Positions 6,577 through 7,998 of a DNA stretch of 7,998 bases are shown here, piece by piece; the first letter of the stretch is position 1; every line of letters starts with the position of its first letter. The notes below the pieces were generated by a model, which worked only from the letters and a program-made list of their open reading frames with translations, was not told where the DNA came from and did no database searches. The DNA comes from Cyclobacteriaceae bacterium (GTDB taxonomy: Bacteria; Bacteroidota; Bacteroidia; Cytophagales; Cyclobacteriaceae). A program made the translations under genes and the position numbers. Location: assembly GCA_025363495.1 (NCBI GenBank), contig JANYDR010000084.1, positions 1-7,998 on the forward strand. The letters are read 5' to 3'.

Positions 6577-7500
6577 TCAATACTCCTCATACCACTCAAA
6601 TCTCTCCTGAACAATATTCTCCTTCTCTTTTTTTACATGTTGCAGAAAAGCATTTGCAACAGGAGAATGCCCTTTTCCTTTTAACCAAATAAGTTGCCAA
6701 ACCGTTTTGATAGGCAAACCCGAGATGGGAATAATTTGAAGATCTCCATTATGCAATTCATTTTTAATTCCAATCAATGGCATAATCGAATAACCTAATC
6801 CTGCCAGCACCGCCTGCTTGATCGCCTCATTTGAGGTAAGTTCCATTTTTCTAATTGCCGGCAAATGATTGCGATCTATAAAATTCTCCATGGCTTGACG
6901 GGTACCCGAACCTTTCTCACGATAGATAAGCGGAAGTTCTTTTAAAATCTCTTTGGCGTGAAGACCTTTCTTTAGCTTATGATCGCGATTGCCCACGAGG
7001 TATAACTTATTCTGCAGCAAATCAATTTTCTCTACGTTTAATGAGGATGGAATAATTGAAACAAGGGCAAAATCTACTATATTCACCTCCAGGCTTTCAA
7101 TCACTTTGCTTTTATTGGTAACATCCATAACGAGCTCAACTCCCTCATGTTGTTTCATAAAAGACGAAAGAAAATAAGGCATCACATATTTGCCTGTTGA
7201 TACTGTCGAAATTTTTAATCTGCCGGTAAGATTGCCTTTGAATTCATGTGTTTTGAAATTGATCATAGCCACCTGATTCAAAATATTTTCTGCCGCCTCC
7301 GCTATCTCCCGCCCAAAATCGGTAATGTAAATTCTTCTACCCACCACTTCTGTCAATGGAATATCAAATTGGTCCTGAAGATTTTTTAACTGAATAGAAA
7401 CAGCAGGCTGTGTGAGATGAAGCTCTTCAGCTGCTTTAGTAACACTTTGTGTCTGGGTGATTTTCAAAAATACCTGGAGCTGGTTTAACGTGTAGTTCAT
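6577..7500 (-). CDS. LysR family transcriptional regulator
   Basis: A 307-aa LysR-type regulator. Residues 1-60 form the winged HTH: MNYTLNQLQVFLKITQTQSV, then TKAAEELHLTQPAVSIQLKNL (recognition helix around 30-40), followed by the linker helix. Residues about 88-300 are the periplasmic-binding-like effector domain: GRLKISTVSTGKYVMP, FLSSFMKQHEGVEL, IVDFALVSI, KLYLVGNRDHKL, GSGTRQAMENFI and AVLAGLGYSIMPLIGI. The GSGTRQ and GLGYSIMP stretches are typical of the CbbR/CysB-like branch. The effector is unknown. It converges on the photolyase operon and is divergent from a small membrane-protein gene cluster; LysR proteins commonly control the divergent neighbour, so those genes are its most likely target. 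ATG at 7500 gives the normal family N-terminus. Confidence 0.93.
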   Translation of the reverse strand: MNYTLNQLQVFLKITQTQSVTKAAEELHLTQPAVSIQLKNLQDQFDIPLTEVVGRRIYITDFGREIAEAAENILNQVAMINFKTHEFKGNLTGRLKISTVSTGKYVMPYFLSSFMKQHEGVELVMDVTNKSKVIESLEVNIVDFALVSIIPSSLNVEKIDLLQNKLYLVGNRDHKLKKGLHAKEILKELPLIYREKGSGTRQAMENFIDRNHLPAIRKMELTSNEAIKQAVLAGLGYSIMPLIGIKNELHNGDLQIIPISGLPIKTVWQLIWLKGKGHSPVANAFLQHVKKEKENIVQERFEWYEEY

Positions 7501-7521
7501 AAATTTTACTTATGCTTTTCA

Positions 7522-7533
7522 TTATAAATATAA
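7522..7533. promoter_or_regulatory. Possible LysR operator (AT-rich dyad)
   Basis: TTATA-AA-TATAA is a perfect 5-bp dyad, 22 bp before the LysR start on the minus strand and in the divergent gap to the small membrane genes. LysR regulators bind short AT-rich dyads (T-N11-A type) in such gaps, but the site is in very AT-rich DNA and the spacing is not exactly canonical, so this is a weak call. Confidence 0.25.
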
Positions 7534-7586
7534 ATAAAAAAATAAGATTGAGACACGCCAGATTTGCATACCAACATCAAATCACG

Positions 7587-7823
7587 ATGAGCAGGCTAAG
7601 ATTATTTCAAAAACTGTCGCTACTAATAATGCTAATGGCACTCGTGTATCTCAAAGTCAAAAATCATCATCCAGACTGGATGTTTGAAATAGTAACGGAC
7701 GTAGCCATCGTCATCATTTTGCTGGGTGTGGGAGAGATTATCTTCGGCTTTTTGCTTGCATGGCTCTCTTTCTATGTCTCAAAAACTTTTCGATATATAA
7801 AAATTAAAAACAAAAAAATATGA
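7587..7823 (+). CDS. Small hypothetical membrane protein, 78 aa
   Basis: I do not recognise a family. From ATG 7587 the protein is MSRLRLFQKLSLLIMLMALV..., with a first membrane helix at about 8-23, a polar turn (KVKNHHPDW, 24-31), a second long hydrophobic stretch at about 36-63 (DVAIVIILLGVGEIIFGFLL) and a strongly basic tail (KTFRYIKIKNKKI), which by the positive-inside rule would face the cytoplasm. The frame stays open to an earlier ATG at 7512, but that 25-residue extension is basic, lies in the regulatory gap and overlaps the dyad at 7522, so 7587 is preferred. It ends in an ATGA overlap with the next small frame and is divergent from the LysR gene, a probable regulator. Function unknown. 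Confidence 0.6.
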   Translation: MSRLRLFQKLSLLIMLMALVYLKVKNHHPDWMFEIVTDVAIVIILLGVGEIIFGFLLAWLSFYVSKTFRYIKIKNKKI

Positions 7824-7909
7824 AAGACACTACCAAACAATTCCTGCTAGGTCTCGTCTTTTTGGGCGCTGGCTGCTCTCTCCTTCCAATGGGGTGGATG
7901 ATAAGGTAG
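7820..7909 (+). CDS. Very small membrane peptide (29 aa) or 5' part of a frameshifted gene
   Basis: ATG 7820 overlaps the previous stop (ATGA), giving MKDTTKQFLLGLVFLGAGCS... with one hydrophobic helix (about 8-26) and a TAG stop at 7907-7909. The coupling to the upstream gene supports translation. The stop comes just after a GGGG run at 7891-7894. With one more G the frame would continue through VDDKVDREPLQ into the helix starting at 7927, making a two-helix protein. Either a genuine tiny peptide or one half of a split gene; a lipoprotein reading (LGAGC, Cys19) is possible but weak. Confidence 0.4.
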   Translation: MKDTTKQFLLGLVFLGAGCSLLPMGWMIR

Positions 7910-7926
7910 ACCGGGAACCATTGCAG

Positions 7927-7998
7927 ATGTTAGTAGAAACAATTCTTATCATCCTTGTTGCTGTAACATTGTTACTCGTTTATCAACTTTTTTTTGAT
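7927..7998 (+). CDS. Start of a small membrane protein, 3' end outside window
   Basis: From ATG 7927 the frame encodes MLVETILIILVAVTLLLVYQ and stays open to the window edge; one clear membrane helix is visible. The frame is also open upstream to a GTG at 7894 (VDDKVDREPLQ before the Met), overlapping the 29-aa frame, so the true beginning is uncertain. It may be the second half of the gene beginning at 7820 if the G run at 7891-7894 has lost a base. Too little is visible to name a family. Confidence 0.35.
   Translation, partial: MLVETILIILVAVTLLLVYQLFFD

Noticed and set aside
7512..7586. N-terminal extension of the 78-aa membrane protein from ATG 7512
   Set aside because: It would place coding sequence over the divergent regulatory gap and add a basic, non-conserved-looking 25-residue leader before a good start at 7587.

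Overview
The window looks like chromosomal DNA of a member of the Bacteroidota. The signs are moderately AT-rich DNA, no clear Shine-Dalgarno sequences before most starts, one TAnnTTTG-type -7 element, and protein types typical of Cytophagales/Chitinophagaceae-like genomes. This placement is inferred from style, not from a marker gene. There are no tRNA or rRNA genes, CRISPR arrays, transposases or phage genes.

Left part (1-2150): a classical short-chain dehydrogenase (minus strand, C-terminus beyond the window) is divergent from a GlxA/FtrA-type AraC regulator (DJ-1/PfpI-like domain plus AraC HTH). The 136-bp intergenic region between them carries inverted repeats suited to an operator, so the regulator probably controls itself and the dehydrogenase. 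A VOC/glyoxalase-fold gene converges on the regulator from the other side. Its natural N-terminus is readable in the DNA but out of frame, which suggests a one-base indel or a sequencing error.

Centre (2150-6490), the most interesting part: four plus-strand genes form a tight unit. (1) A 51-aa DUF2256 zinc-ribbon-like protein. (2) A 496-aa homologue of the FeS-BCP / PhrB (6-4) photolyase family in which the iron-sulfur ligand cysteines appear replaced, three by proline. (3) A 365-aa protein that opens directly with the photolyase FAD-binding helical domain and carries a photolyase-like alpha/beta domain at its C-terminus, the reverse of the usual order; it has a TTG start and overlaps gene 2 by 8 bp. 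(4) A 481-aa atypical SDR fused to a DUF2867 domain, joined by an ATGA overlap. A perfect 10-bp AT-rich inverted repeat lies upstream of the unit. I read this as a blue-light/UV DNA repair or photoreceptor operon with a dedicated oxidoreductase. The individual families are recognisable; the joint function is inferred.

Right part (6490-7998): a LysR regulator on the minus strand converges on the photolyase operon and is divergent from a run of very small membrane-protein genes (78 aa, 29 aa, then a partial one running off the window). The last two may be one gene split by a one-base change in a G run.
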